Source of the DNA: RPQJ01 sp963777725
Lineage (GTDB): Bacteria > Pseudomonadota > Gammaproteobacteria > Steroidobacterales > Steroidobacteraceae
Reading direction: 5' to 3'
DNA: 64,000 bases
Assembly (NCBI GenBank): GCA_963777725.1
Contig: CAVZRR010000001.1
Span: 62,001-126,000 of the forward strand
Position 1 is the first letter of the stretch. Every line of letters starts with the position of its first letter. Under the pieces are notes generated by a model that saw only the letters and a list, made by a program, of their open reading frames with translations, ran no database searches and was not told the origin of the DNA. This document shows, in pieces, positions 32,934-41,543 of the stretch. Position numbers and translations under genes: made by a program.

Positions 32934-33039
32934 GAGGCACGTCACGAATTTCCATTGTGCCTGCGACGCAGGTGTGAGTGACGAGTCGTGCGCGACGTGC
33001 GCGTCGCGATGCGCTCGTGCTGTGATTCACGGCATTCGC

Positions 33040-33504
33040 TCACGCGAGCGAGAGCACGAAGCGCCACTCGTCGCGCGTCACCGGCGTGATCGACAGACGG
33101 TTGCCACGACGCAGGATCAGCATCGCGGAGAGTGCTCCGTGCGCATGTTTGCGCAAGGTTTCGAGCGTGATCGGCGGGTCGATGCGGCGCTCGAGACGCA
33201 CGTCGACGCTGTACCAGCGAGGTTGCGCCGGGTCGCTGCCCGGGTCGAAGTACGGATGCCGCGGATCGAGCGCGGCGCGCTCGGGATAGCCCGCGCGCGT
33301 GATCCGCACGACGCCGTAGATGCCCGGCACGTCGCAGCTCGAGTGATAGAAGAAGCCCTGGTCGCCGACGCGCATCTGGTCTCGCATCATGTTGCGCACC
33401 TGGTAGTTGCGCACGCCGTCCCACGCCGTCGTCGCGTTCTTCGCGCGACCGAGATCGTCCGCGCTGAAGGTGTCGGGTTCGGACTTGAAGAGCCAGTAGT
33501 TCAT
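33040..33504 (-). CDS. EVE domain protein
   Basis: 154 residues: MNYWLFKSEPDTFSADDLGR, WDGVRNYQVRNMMRDQMRVGDQGFFYHSS, GVVRITRAGYPERAALD and the C-terminal ITPVTRDEWRFVL. This is the PUA-like EVE fold (thymocyte nuclear protein 1 type), which binds modified bases in nucleic acids. Its ATG overlaps the 5-FCL stop (ATGA), a frequent gammaproteobacterial pairing. Confidence 0.93.
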   Translation of the reverse strand: MNYWLFKSEPDTFSADDLGRAKNATTAWDGVRNYQVRNMMRDQMRVGDQGFFYHSSCDVPGIYGVVRITRAGYPERAALDPRHPYFDPGSDPAQPRWYSVDVRLERRIDPPITLETLRKHAHGALSAMLILRRGNRLSITPVTRDEWRFVLSLA

Positions 33505-34136
33505 CGGGCGCTCCCTTGGCGCGTCACGGGGTGGTGTTCCGGAACGACGAGCCCAAGCTCGGTGACGATCAGGTCGAGCGGCACGTCCCAGGCCGACGCC
33601 GCGATCCCGGGCAGTTCCTGGCGGGCGAACGCGACGCCCACCAGCCGTGGTCGCCGCCATGGGCGCCCGGCGTCGAGTCGCCGTCGCAACGCCCGGTCGT
33701 AGAACCCGGCGCCCATGCCGAGGCGGTTGCCGCGACGGTCGAAGCCGACGACCGGCACCAGCACGACGTCGAGCGCGACCGCGGCGAGGCAGCGGGTCGC
33801 GGCCGCAGGTTCCTCGATTCCGTAACTGTTCAGTCGCGCCGTGCTTCCCGGCGCCAGCGGCACGAAGGTCATCAGTCGCCGCCGCCGGCTGACGATTCGC
33901 GGCACGTAGGTCTCGACGCCGCGACGCCAGGCGTCGGGCAGGCACGACCGCAGGTCGACTTCGCCGGGCAGCGGCAGGTAGAGCGCGATGCGGCCGCCGC
34001 GACGAAAGATGCCCAGCCCATCGAGCGTCGCCCGGATCGCCGCCTCGGCGGCCGATCGCTCGCGCGGCCCGATGGCGAGCCGCAGTGCGCGCAGCCGGCG
34101 ACGCGCGGCGCGGACTTCAGCGGTGGGTTGCGCCAT
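33501..34136 (-). CDS. fau: 5-formyltetrahydrofolate cyclo-ligase
   Basis: About 211 residues from ATG 34136 (MAQPTAEVRAARRRLRALR); a longer frame opens at 34175. It has the basic N-terminal helix, YLPLPGEVDLRSCLP, and the C-terminal RRGNRLGMGAGFYDRAL loop that binds ATP and folate. It recycles 5-formyl-THF to 5,10-methenyl-THF. It lies directly after 6S RNA, the same ssrS-ygfA arrangement as in E. coli, where the two are co-transcribed. Confidence 0.92.
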   Translation of the reverse strand: MAQPTAEVRAARRRLRALRLAIGPRERSAAEAAIRATLDGLGIFRRGGRIALYLPLPGEVDLRSCLPDAWRRGVETYVPRIVSRRRRLMTFVPLAPGSTARLNSYGIEEPAAATRCLAAVALDVVLVPVVGFDRRGNRLGMGAGFYDRALRRRLDAGRPWRRPRLVGVAFARQELPGIAASAWDVPLDLIVTELGLVVPEHHPVTRQGSAR

Positions 34137-34197
34137 GCGGATCGCGAGCCAGGAGAAGAAGGGGGATGGCGCCACCCGCCTGTGCCGTCACGAACCA

Positions 34198-34216
34198 TTG
34201 CTCTCGACAAGAGCAA
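34198..34216 (-). terminator. Short hairpin at the 3' end of 6S RNA
   Basis: TTGCTCT (34198-34204) pairs with AGAGCAA (34210-34216) around a 5-nt loop just past the closing stem of 6S RNA on the minus strand. No T-run follows, so it may be a processing boundary or a weak terminator that lets transcription reach the 5-FCL gene. Confidence 0.5.
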
Positions 34217-34393
34217 TAAGAGGGGAAGGCCGCAGCACCTAAGGCTTCCCGCTCGAGGCGGACATGCACAATGGTGCCGACAGACCAGCTCCCCAGGGTG
34301 TTGGACTTAAGGTCGAGAGGTAACCCGGACCGTGTCGAACACCGCAGGCGGCGCCAAATCGTCGAGGGACGGGACTCGGGCCCGTTCCCTCTA
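34217..34393 (-). ncRNA. ssrS: 6S RNA
   Basis: The space between zapA and the 5-FCL gene is the canonical ssrS site. On the minus strand the 5' end AGAGGGAACGGGCC can pair with the 3' end GGCCTTCCCCTCT, giving a closed rod of about 177 nt. The 3' half contains GAGCGGGAAGCCTTAGGTGC, close to the E. coli CCGAGAAGCCTTAAAACTGC block. 6S RNA mimics an open promoter and sequesters sigma70-RNA polymerase in stationary phase. The 5' end overlaps the zapA stop codon; exact ends are approximate. Confidence 0.82.
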
Positions 34394-34708
34394 AAGTTCC
34401 AGTTGCTGGCCCTTCTCGAGGGCCGACTCCACGCGCTCGCGCAGGGTCCGGATCTTCGACCCGAGGTCCGAGTCTACTACGGAACCGTTGCGGCGCAGCT
34501 TGATCAACTCGTTCGCGAGATTCAGCGCGGAGATGACTGCGATGCGGTCGAGCCCGACAACCTTGCCGCCATCGCGCACCTCGCGCATCTTCGTGTCGAG
34601 GTACTCCGCGGAGTCGAGCAGGTCGGAGCGTTCATCGGCCGGGCAGGCGACCTGGTATTCCCGGTCGAGCAGCCGGACACTGACGCGCGTCACTCTGTCT
34701 TCGCTCAC
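34391..34708 (-). CDS. zapA: Cell division protein ZapA
   Basis: 105 residues with VSVRLLDREYQVACPADERSDLLDSAEYLDTKMREVR and IAVISALNLANELIKL, then a coiled-coil C-terminus. ZapA crosslinks FtsZ filaments in the Z-ring. It overlaps the upstream coiled-coil gene by 4 nt (ATGA). ZapA next to 6S RNA and ygfB is a long-conserved neighbourhood. Confidence 0.93.
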   Translation of the reverse strand: MSEDRVTRVSVRLLDREYQVACPADERSDLLDSAEYLDTKMREVRDGGKVVGLDRIAVISALNLANELIKLRRNGSVVDSDLGSKIRTLRERVESALEKGQQLEL

Positions 34709-34938
34709 GATCCGTGCTCCATGGCCTTCAGCCGGCCGATCATCGCCTCGACGCGCCCTCGCACCTGCTCGTTCTTCTGCAGCAGGCTGGCACGCTCCGT
34801 CATCAGGGTTTCCTGGCGCTGGCGCAGCGCGCGGTTCTCTTCCTTGACCTGGCCGATCGTGGCCACGAGCTCGTCGATGCGCCGCTCGAGGCGCTTCAGC
34901 TCGGCGTCCACGGCGGATCTTGCGCTGGTTTCACTCAT
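34705..34938 (-). CDS. Small coiled-coil protein upstream of zapA (TIGR02449/ZapB-like)
   Basis: 77 residues, almost entirely heptad repeats: DAELKRLERRIDELVATIGQVKEENRALRQRQETLM and a second LLQKNEQVRGRVEAMIGRLKAME stretch. Genes of this type stand directly before zapA in many gammaproteobacteria. The shape resembles ZapB, and a role at the Z-ring is inferred from the overlap with zapA. It is divergent from ygfB. Confidence 0.85.
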   Translation of the reverse strand: MSETSARSAVDAELKRLERRIDELVATIGQVKEENRALRQRQETLMTERASLLQKNEQVRGRVEAMIGRLKAMEHGS

Positions 34939-35017
34939 GCACGGAACTATAGAGCCGCCCCTGCGGGGAATCAATTGAGACGGCGACCCCGCGGTGCGCG
35001 GTGCTACGATATGTGCG

Positions 35018-35575
35018 ATGCACCCCTCCGTGGCCTTCGACGACGTCGCGCGGACGCTGTCCTCCGGCGCGTCTGCCGTGCACCCCGCCGAGGCGCACGG
35101 CTGCCTGTGCGGTGCCCTCTGCGTCCGGCGCGAGTATTCGCTTGCGGAGTGGATCGACGAGATCCTGCCCGACGGCGGCGTCGCGCTGACCGGCGACGGG
35201 CCCCTGGCGGGCCTCTTCGAGGAATCGGCCGGGGTGCTCTCACGCGCGGAGATGGAATTCGAGCCGTTGTTGCCGGACGACGAGACGGATCTGGCGGCGC
35301 GCGTCGAGGCACTCGGCGCGTGGTGCCAGGGGTTCCTGTACGGATTCGGCGCTGCGGGCACGGCCGCGCACGCGAAACTTCCAGCCACGGTCAGCGAAGT
35401 GCTCGCCGACCTCGCGCAGGTCTCGCACGTGGGCGTTCCCGGGGGCGAGGCTCCCGAAGCCGAGGAATCCGCGTACGCGGAGCTCGTCGAATTCATTCGC
35501 GCCGCGGTCCAGCTCGTCTACGACGAACTCGCGGGGCTGCGCCAGGGCCAGCCCGTTTCCCAATCCGGACACTGA
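35018..35575 (+). CDS. ygfB: UPF0149/YgfB family protein
   Basis: 185 residues: AEAHGCLCGALCVRREYSLAEWIDEIL, LGAWCQGFLYGFGAAG, and the C-terminal EESAYAELVEFIRAAVQLVYDEL helix. YgfB family members affect gene regulation and beta-lactam tolerance in Pseudomonas by an unclear route. It sits 7 nt before pepP, first in the ygfB-pepP-ubiH-ubiI-like operon. Confidence 0.92.
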   Translation: MHPSVAFDDVARTLSSGASAVHPAEAHGCLCGALCVRREYSLAEWIDEILPDGGVALTGDGPLAGLFEESAGVLSRAEMEFEPLLPDDETDLAARVEALGAWCQGFLYGFGAAGTAAHAKLPATVSEVLADLAQVSHVGVPGGEAPEAEESAYAELVEFIRAAVQLVYDELAGLRQGQPVSQSGH

Positions 35576-35582
35576 CAGGACC

Positions 35583-36893
35583 ATGACCGTTCGCAAAGAC
35601 GAGTTCGCCCGCCGGCGCCGGCAGTTGATGCGCATGATGGGCAAGGGCGCCATCGCGATCCTGCCCGCCGCGACCGAGAAGCAGCGCAACAGCGACGTGC
35701 ACTACCACTACCGGCCGGACAGCGACTTCCATTACCTGACGGGCTTCGACGAGCCGGAGGCCGTGGCGGTGCTGGTGCCGGGCCGGCCGCACGCCGAGTA
35801 CATCCTGTTCGTGCGCGACCGCGATCCGGCGCGCGAGGCCTGGGACGGACAGCGCGCCGGGCCGGACGGTGCCACCCGGGACTACGGCGCGGACGATGCG
35901 TTTCCGATCGGCGACATCGACGACATCCTGCCCGGGCTGATGGAACAGTGCGGGCGCGTCTATTACACGATGGGCCTCAATGCGGACTTCGACCAGCACC
36001 TGATCGGCTGGGTCAACACGTTGCGCGGCCAGGCCAAGCAGGGCATGCACACGCCGCAGGAGTTCGTGGCGCTCGACCACCTGCTGCACGACATGCGCCT
36101 CTACAAGAGCCGCACCGAGCTTGCCGTGATGCGCCGGTCGGCGCAGATCGCCGTCGGCGCGCACATCCGGGCCATGAAGGCCACGCGCCCGGGTGTGAAG
36201 GAATACGAGGTGATGGCGGAGCTGCTGCACGAGTTCCACCGCCACCGGGCCGACATCTCCTACCACCCGATCGTGGGCGGCGGCGCGAACGCCTGCACGC
36301 TGCACTACCACGCCAACGACGCCGAACTGCGCGACGGCGACCTGCTGCTGATCGATGCAGGCTGCGAATACGATTACTACGCCTCCGACATCACACGCAC
36401 GTTCCCCGTGAACGGGCGCTTCTCGCCCGAGCAGCGCGCCGTCTACGAGGTCGTGCTGGAAGCGCAGGAAGCTGCCTTCGCCCGCATCAAGCCGGGCAAC
36501 CACTGGAATGATCCGCACGACGCCGCAGTCCGGGCGATCACCCAGGGGCTCGTCCGACTTGGCCTGCTGAAGGGCCGGGTCCCTGCGTTGATCAAGGAAG
36601 GGGCCTACCGGAAGTTCTTCATGCACCGCACCGGGCACTGGCTCGGCATGGACGTCCACGACGTCGGGGACTACAAGGTGGGCGACGAGTGGCGTGTGCT
36701 CGAGCCGGGCATGTGCCTGACCGTCGAGCCGGGCATCTACATCCCGGCTGGGACCAAGGGCGTGCCGCGCCGCTGGTGGAACATCGGCGTGCGCATCGAG
36801 GACGACGTGGCGGTCACGGCGGCGGGCTGCGAGATCCTTACGGCCGGTCTGCCGCGCACGACAGCGGAGGTCGAGCGCGTGATGAGTGCATGA
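35583..36893 (+). CDS. pepP: Xaa-Pro aminopeptidase P
   Basis: 436 residues. An N-terminal creatinase-like domain (RRRQLMRMMGKGAIAILPAAT) precedes a pita-bread catalytic domain. Metal ligands: the two Asp in LLIDAGCEYDYYASDITRTFP, His in HRTGHWLGMDVHD, Glu in TVEPGIYIP and Glu in GVRIEDDV. It removes the first residue from peptides with Pro in second position. It is 10 nt before ubiH, as in E. coli. Confidence 0.96.
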   Translation: MTVRKDEFARRRRQLMRMMGKGAIAILPAATEKQRNSDVHYHYRPDSDFHYLTGFDEPEAVAVLVPGRPHAEYILFVRDRDPAREAWDGQRAGPDGATRDYGADDAFPIGDIDDILPGLMEQCGRVYYTMGLNADFDQHLIGWVNTLRGQAKQGMHTPQEFVALDHLLHDMRLYKSRTELAVMRRSAQIAVGAHIRAMKATRPGVKEYEVMAELLHEFHRHRADISYHPIVGGGANACTLHYHANDAELRDGDLLLIDAGCEYDYYASDITRTFPVNGRFSPEQRAVYEVVLEAQEAAFARIKPGNHWNDPHDAAVRAITQGLVRLGLLKGRVPALIKEGAYRKFFMHRTGHWLGMDVHDVGDYKVGDEWRVLEPGMCLTVEPGIYIPAGTKGVPRRWWNIGVRIEDDVAVTAAGCEILTAGLPRTTAEVERVMSA

Positions 36894-36903
36894 CGGCCGT
36901 GCG

Positions 36904-38154
36904 ATGACGGACCACGAATCCAGGGTCGATTGCGACGTGGCAATCGCCGGCGGCGGCCTCGTCGGCGCGTCGCTCGCGCTTGCGCTCGCGCCGCTCGGGT
37001 TCAAGGTGGCGCTCGTCGAAGCCGTGGCGCCCGGCGGCGGGGATCATCCGAGCTTCGACGAACGGACGACCGCGCTCGCCAACGGCAGCGCGCGCATCTT
37101 CCGCAGCCTGGGCGTCTGGCGGCACATGGAGCGCGAGGCGACGCCGATCCGCCGCATCCACGTATCCGACCAGGGGCGCTTCGGTGTCGCGCGGATCGAC
37201 GCGGCGGAACAGGGTCTCGAGGCGCTCGGGTACGTGCTGCCGAACCGGGTCATGGGCGCGGCGCTCTGGCAGGGCCTGGGTACGGCACCGGGCATCCAGG
37301 TCATCGCGCCTGCGCGTGTCCTCGGCAGCGAACCCGCGGGCGGTGTTCGAGTGCTGGCCTTCGAGCACTCCGGTACGCAGCAGGAATTGCGCGCGCGGCT
37401 GGTGGTCGCGGCCGACGGCGCGCGATCGCTGATCCGCGAGCAAGCCGGGATCGCCGCCGATCACTGGCCGTATGCCCAGACCGCGATCATCTCGACCATC
37501 ACCACGCAGCGCTTCCACGATTACGTGGCATACGAGCGTTTCACCGCCGACGGGCCGATCGCCGTGCTGCCGCTCAGCGATGGTCGTTGCGGGATCGTCT
37601 GGACCCGGCCGCCCGAGGACGCTGCACGCCTGCTCGCACTGCCGGACGAAGTGTTCCTCGCCGAGTTGCAGGCGGCCTTCGGGTTCCGGCTCGGGCGCCT
37701 GCTGCGCGTCGGCGTCCGCAGCGCGTACGAGCTCGCCCTGTCGCGCTCCGAACGCCACGTCGCCGAGCGGCTGGCGATCGTGGGCAACGCCGCGCAAGGT
37801 CTGCACCCGATCGCCGGGCAGGGTTTCAACCTGGGGCTGCGTGACGCAGCGAGCCTCGCGGAGGTCCTTGCGGATGCGCGCGCGGACGGCGTCGCAGACG
37901 TCGGTGAGGCCGGGCCGCTCAAGGCCTACGCCGACTGGCGCGCCGAGGATCGTCGCCGCATCGTGGCCTTCACCGACGGACTGGTGCGCTTGTTTGGTTC
38001 GCCGCTCGGCGTGCTGCGCGGGTTGCGCAGCGTCGGGCTGCTGGCGTTCGATGCGTTCCCGCCCGCCAAGAGCGCGATGGCACGCCTCAGTGTCGGTGCC
38101 GCCGGGCGCATTCCGCGCCTCGCGCGCGGCGTACCGCTCGCCGGAGACCGCTGA
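36904..38154 (+). CDS. ubiH: 2-octaprenyl-6-methoxyphenol hydroxylase
   Basis: 416 residues from ATG 36904. An N-terminal FAD motif (VAIAGGGLVGASLALALAPLG), the DG segment VVAADGARSLIREQAGI, and GNAAQGLHPIAGQGFNLGLRDAASL, the UbiH-type third FAD motif. It hydroxylates ring C1 of the ubiquinone precursor. The TGATG junction couples it to the next monooxygenase. Confidence 0.94.
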   Translation: MTDHESRVDCDVAIAGGGLVGASLALALAPLGFKVALVEAVAPGGGDHPSFDERTTALANGSARIFRSLGVWRHMEREATPIRRIHVSDQGRFGVARIDAAEQGLEALGYVLPNRVMGAALWQGLGTAPGIQVIAPARVLGSEPAGGVRVLAFEHSGTQQELRARLVVAADGARSLIREQAGIAADHWPYAQTAIISTITTQRFHDYVAYERFTADGPIAVLPLSDGRCGIVWTRPPEDAARLLALPDEVFLAELQAAFGFRLGRLLRVGVRSAYELALSRSERHVAERLAIVGNAAQGLHPIAGQGFNLGLRDAASLAEVLADARADGVADVGEAGPLKAYADWRAEDRRRIVAFTDGLVRLFGSPLGVLRGLRSVGLLAFDAFPPAKSAMARLSVGAAGRIPRLARGVPLAGDR

Positions 38155-39398
38155 TGGCGACGAGCAAGCGACTCGACTTCGACGTCGTCGTGATCGGCGG
38201 CGGCATGGTGGGGCTCTGTTTCGCGGCGCTCGCCGCGCAGGACGAGCGCCTCCAGTCGTGGCGGATCGCGATCGTCGAACCGAACGCGGCCACGCCGCCG
38301 CGCGACGATCGAGTCGACCTGCGTGTCTCCGCGCTGTCGCGCGCGTCGGAGCGCATCCTGCGGGCGGCCGGCGCGTGGCCGGCGCTCGTCGACCACGGTT
38401 GCCCGTATTCCGACATGGTGGTCTGGGACGCCGCGAGCCATTCGGACGCCTGGGATGCACTGCATTTCACGGCGGCGGAGACCGGCGAGGCGGATCTGGG
38501 GCACATCGTCGAGAACGTCCGCGTGCAGTGGGCCCTGCTCGAGTCCCGCCACCTGCGCTCGGTGACGCACATCCGCGCGGGACTCGAGGCGCTGGCGTTC
38601 GATGACGAAGCGGCCCGTGTCACGCTGAGCGATGGCCGCCGGCTCGCCTGCAGCCTCGTCGTCGGTGCGGATGGCGGCCAGTCGCGGACGCGCGAGCTCT
38701 GTGGCATCGGTCGCGGCGGCTGGACCTACGGCCAGACGGCCGTCGTGGCTCACCTGCGCACCGAGCGGCCGCATCGGCACACGGCCTGGCAGCGCTTCCT
38801 GCCGGATGGGCCGCTTGCATTGCTGCCGCTGCGCGACGGTCGCGTCTCGCTGGTCTGGACGACGTCGCCCGACGTCGCGCAGGAACTGAAGGACTTTTCG
38901 CCCGCCGACTTCTCGCGCCGCGTCACCGAGGCCAGCGACCGGGTGCTCGGCACGGTCGAACTCGACAGCGAGCGCGCCGGTTACCCGCTCGCGCTGTGGC
39001 ACGCGCGCGAGTACGTGCGGCCGCGCCTGGCGCTGGTCGGCGATGCCGCGCACACGATCCATCCGCTCGCGGGGCAGGGCGTCAACCTCGGGTTCCTGGA
39101 CAGCGCCGCGCTCGTCGAGGTGCTTGCCGAGTCGGCCGCCGGCAGCGAGCCCTGCGGGCTGCGGACACTGCGCCGATATGCACGTTGGCGCCGCAGCGAG
39201 AACGCGCTGATGCTCGGCACGACGGACACGCTCAACCGCTTGTTCGGCGAGCGCAGCGTGCCCGTGGCGGCGATCCGGCGCCTGGGACTGTCGTTCGTGA
39301 CACGCCAGCCGTTGCTCAGGCGCGCGCTGGTGCAGCGGGCGCTCGGCCTGGCGGGGGACCTTCCCGCCGTCGTCACGCATCCCGGCCCGGCCGCATGA
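38154..39398 (+). CDS. UbiI/VisC-type FAD-dependent ubiquinone hydroxylase
   Basis: 414 residues, related to UbiH. FAD motif VVVIGGGMVGLCFAALAA, DG motif LVVGADGGQSRTRELCGI and GDAAHTIHPLAGQGVNLGFLDSAALVEVL. Position after ubiH suggests the C5 hydroxylase UbiI, but UbiI, UbiM and UbiL cannot be separated by eye. With ubiH and coq7 it completes the three hydroxylations of ubiquinone. Confidence 0.88.
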   Translation: MATSKRLDFDVVVIGGGMVGLCFAALAAQDERLQSWRIAIVEPNAATPPRDDRVDLRVSALSRASERILRAAGAWPALVDHGCPYSDMVVWDAASHSDAWDALHFTAAETGEADLGHIVENVRVQWALLESRHLRSVTHIRAGLEALAFDDEAARVTLSDGRRLACSLVVGADGGQSRTRELCGIGRGGWTYGQTAVVAHLRTERPHRHTAWQRFLPDGPLALLPLRDGRVSLVWTTSPDVAQELKDFSPADFSRRVTEASDRVLGTVELDSERAGYPLALWHAREYVRPRLALVGDAAHTIHPLAGQGVNLGFLDSAALVEVLAESAAGSEPCGLRTLRRYARWRRSENALMLGTTDTLNRLFGERSVPVAAIRRLGLSFVTRQPLLRRALVQRALGLAGDLPAVVTHPGPAA

Positions 39399-40276
39399 TC
39401 GACCCGCTGTTCGAGTCCTGGCAGCGACGCGCTCAGCCCACGCCCATCGAGCAGTTCGCGAAGTTCTACGAGTTCCACGGTTCGTCGGTCGTTGCTGCCG
39501 GACCGCTGGAAGTGACGCGCGAGTGGACCAGCGTCCGCAACGTCGCATTGATGCGACGGGGCCTGGACGTTGCGCGTTCACAGGGGTCGTTGTCGCTGCA
39601 TCTCGATACGCTGGCCGCACTCGAGGCTGAGACCTGGGGTGCGTTCCTGATGAGTTTCCTGCACGTCGAGCTGCAGGGTCGCCTCGACAACGGCGGGATC
39701 GACGCCCAGCAGCGCGCGTTGCTGCAACTCGTGGCGCCACTCACGCAGTTGACGACCGGGAAACAGGCGGTGAGCTTGCTGAACGAGCTGATCGAAGGCG
39801 TCGGCTCGACCGGCGCAGTCGGCTGCCCGGACCTTTCGGAGCTGTTGCGGACCGCGCAGCGGCGGCCAGCCGAGGGGGCCGCGACCGACGCGCTCGCGAT
39901 CGAAGCGCTGTCGTGCCCCGACCTGCACGATGCGCTCGCGGCGCTGATGGGGCGCGCGTCCTCCTGCCTGCGATCGATCCGGGAGCCGAGGCTGGCGGCG
40001 GCTGGCCGGCAGGCCGTCGGCGCGCTCGAGCGCGCTGCGCTGTGGCTGGAGTCCGGCAAGGAGAACGACGTCCTCGAAGCCGGCGCACGCCGCCTCGCGC
40101 TGACCCTCGCGCGCGGCCTGCAACTCGCGCTGCTCTGCGAGCACGCCCAATGGATGCTGGATCACGGCGGCGACCGGCGCGGCTTCGCCGCCGCGCTGCG
40201 TTACTCGCGGTTGCCCGTGGACCTGATCCACGAGGTGGATCCGGAGCTGGACAGGCTCCTGCTGAGCAGGGGATAG
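39395..40276 (+). CDS. Helical protein resembling an acyl-CoA dehydrogenase C-terminal domain, unknown function
   Basis: 293 residues, predicted all-alpha, coupled to the previous gene by ATGA. The C-terminal block LALTLARGLQLALLCEHAQWMLDHGGDRRGFAAALRYSRL looks like the four-helix C-terminal domain of acyl-CoA dehydrogenases. The flavin-binding N-terminal part is absent. A supporting role for the adjacent ubi hydroxylases is conceivable but only positional. Its final codons and TAG stop come from the left arm of family 2 copy B. Confidence 0.7.
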   Translation: MIDPLFESWQRRAQPTPIEQFAKFYEFHGSSVVAAGPLEVTREWTSVRNVALMRRGLDVARSQGSLSLHLDTLAALEAETWGAFLMSFLHVELQGRLDNGGIDAQQRALLQLVAPLTQLTTGKQAVSLLNELIEGVGSTGAVGCPDLSELLRTAQRRPAEGAATDALAIEALSCPDLHDALAALMGRASSCLRSIREPRLAAAGRQAVGALERAALWLESGKENDVLEAGARRLALTLARGLQLALLCEHAQWMLDHGGDRRGFAAALRYSRLPVDLIHEVDPELDRLLLSRG

Positions 40277-40364
40277 GGGATAGGGGATGGGGGATAGTCA
40301 GAGGTGGCCACCGATGGTTCGGCGGCTGCTCTGACTATCCCCCATCCCCTATCCCCCATCCCCT
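40268..40364. repeat. Family 2 GGGGATA palindrome, copy B
   Basis: 36-nt arms at 40268-40303 and 40329-40364 pair with one mismatch; the loop is 25 nt. The arm interior GTCAGAGGTGGC and the opposite GCGGCTGCTCTGAC match copy A at 18847-18941. It fills the convergent junction and supplies the TAG stops of both neighbours (plus-strand gene ending 40276, minus-strand gene ending 40349). Confidence 0.88.
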
Positions 40365-41176
40365 TCCTGCCGCTCCCACGCCTCCGCATCCACCGTCGCC
40401 CGATACCCGTGCCAGGTCGCGTGCCCGATCAGCGGCAGCGTGATGCCGAGCGCGACCATGATCAGCGCCAGGCTGGCGCCGCGCTCGCGGCCAATGAAGA
40501 GCAGCGCGAAGCCGGGCGCTACGGCCAACACGATGCAGGCGGCCCAGACGGCCATCGCGGCCTTGTTGCGCAGCACGGCGTTGATGCTGGTTACGACGGC
40601 GGTGACGGTGTCGACGCGGCGGTCGACCATCATCGGCAGCGAGAAGGCCGCAGCCGAGAACACGATCAACGCGAAGATCGATCCCACGGCGCTGCCGATG
40701 CCGAAGAACGTCAGGTAGTCGCGCCAGCCGGGATGGTCGTTGATCGGGAAGAAGATGTGGATCGCGGACCCGGCCCGCGCCCACACCAGGAACACGACCA
40801 TCAGCATCAGCGCGAAGACCATCAGGTTGCCGAAAGCGCGCTGCTCCTCGCGCACGCAGCGTCGCAGCGAGGGCTTCTCGCCGCGCTCGAGCTGGCTGCT
40901 GATCGCGTAGGTACCGACCGCGAGCACCGGCGAGATCAGGATGAACCCGGACACGAGCGACAGCAGCTGCCAGTAGCCCCCGAACTCGATCGTGACGAAG
41001 GCGAGTGCCAGGCTCAGCAGCACCACGATCGAGCCATAGGTCAGGCTCTGGCGCGGGGCCGACCACATGTCGTGCCAGCCCTTGCGCAGCCAGCCGAGCG
41101 GCGCAGTGGTGGCGAGTGGGCGGCAGGGCGCGACGAAGGGCAGCGCGGCTTCGGGCGGACTCGCGTCCTCGGTCAT
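40349..41176 (-). CDS. DUF2189 family inner membrane protein
   Basis: 275 residues with about six membrane helices. The family signature starts with PLGWLRKGWHDMWSAPRQSLTYGSIVV, then LSLVSGFILISPVLAVGTYAISSQLERGEKPSL and a C-terminal IMVALGITLPLIGHATWHGYRATV. Function is unknown. It lies 37 nt after phhB on the same strand, last in the DUF885-ispG-phhB run. Its last five codons and stop are encoded by the repeat arm. Confidence 0.88.
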   Translation of the reverse strand: MTEDASPPEAALPFVAPCRPLATTAPLGWLRKGWHDMWSAPRQSLTYGSIVVLLSLALAFVTIEFGGYWQLLSLVSGFILISPVLAVGTYAISSQLERGEKPSLRRCVREEQRAFGNLMVFALMLMVVFLVWARAGSAIHIFFPINDHPGWRDYLTFFGIGSAVGSIFALIVFSAAAFSLPMMVDRRVDTVTAVVTSINAVLRNKAAMAVWAACIVLAVAPGFALLFIGRERGASLALIMVALGITLPLIGHATWHGYRATVDAEAWERQEGDGG

Positions 41177-41213
41177 GCAATCCCCCTCCTGCCGATCGGC
41201 TCAGCCGATCGTC

Positions 41214-41543
41214 CTACAACGCATCGACTTTCGCGGCGCAGATGAAGTCGTTCTCGGACAAGCCCCCGACCGAATGCGTCGAAAACGTGACTCTGCAGTA
41301 GTTGTAACCCACCTCGAGGTCGGGGTGGTGGTCCTCGGCGTTGGCGACCCACGCAACGGCGTTGACGAACGCCATCGTGCGATAGAAATCATCGAATCCG
41401 AACGAGCGCTTCAGCGAGCCACCATCGTCGGCCAGGCGCCAGTCGGGCGCGAGTTGGCCGATCAGTTCCGACGCGCGAGCCGCCGGCAGCGGCGGGGTGC
41501 CCGGCGCGCAGGCCGCGCACTTTCGATCACGCAGGCTGGTCAT
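41214..41543 (-). CDS. phhB: Pterin-4a-carbinolamine dehydratase
   Basis: 109 residues with LKRSFGFDDFYRTMAFVNAVAWVANAEDHHPDLEVGYNYC; the EDHHP motif holds the catalytic histidines. It dehydrates 4a-hydroxytetrahydrobiopterin to recycle the phenylalanine hydroxylase cofactor and can moonlight as DCoH. An N-terminal CAACAPG segment is also common in bacterial copies. It overlaps ispG by 4 nt. Confidence 0.95.
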   Translation of the reverse strand: MTSLRDRKCAACAPGTPPLPAARASELIGQLAPDWRLADDGGSLKRSFGFDDFYRTMAFVNAVAWVANAEDHHPDLEVGYNYCRVTFSTHSVGGLSENDFICAAKVDAL

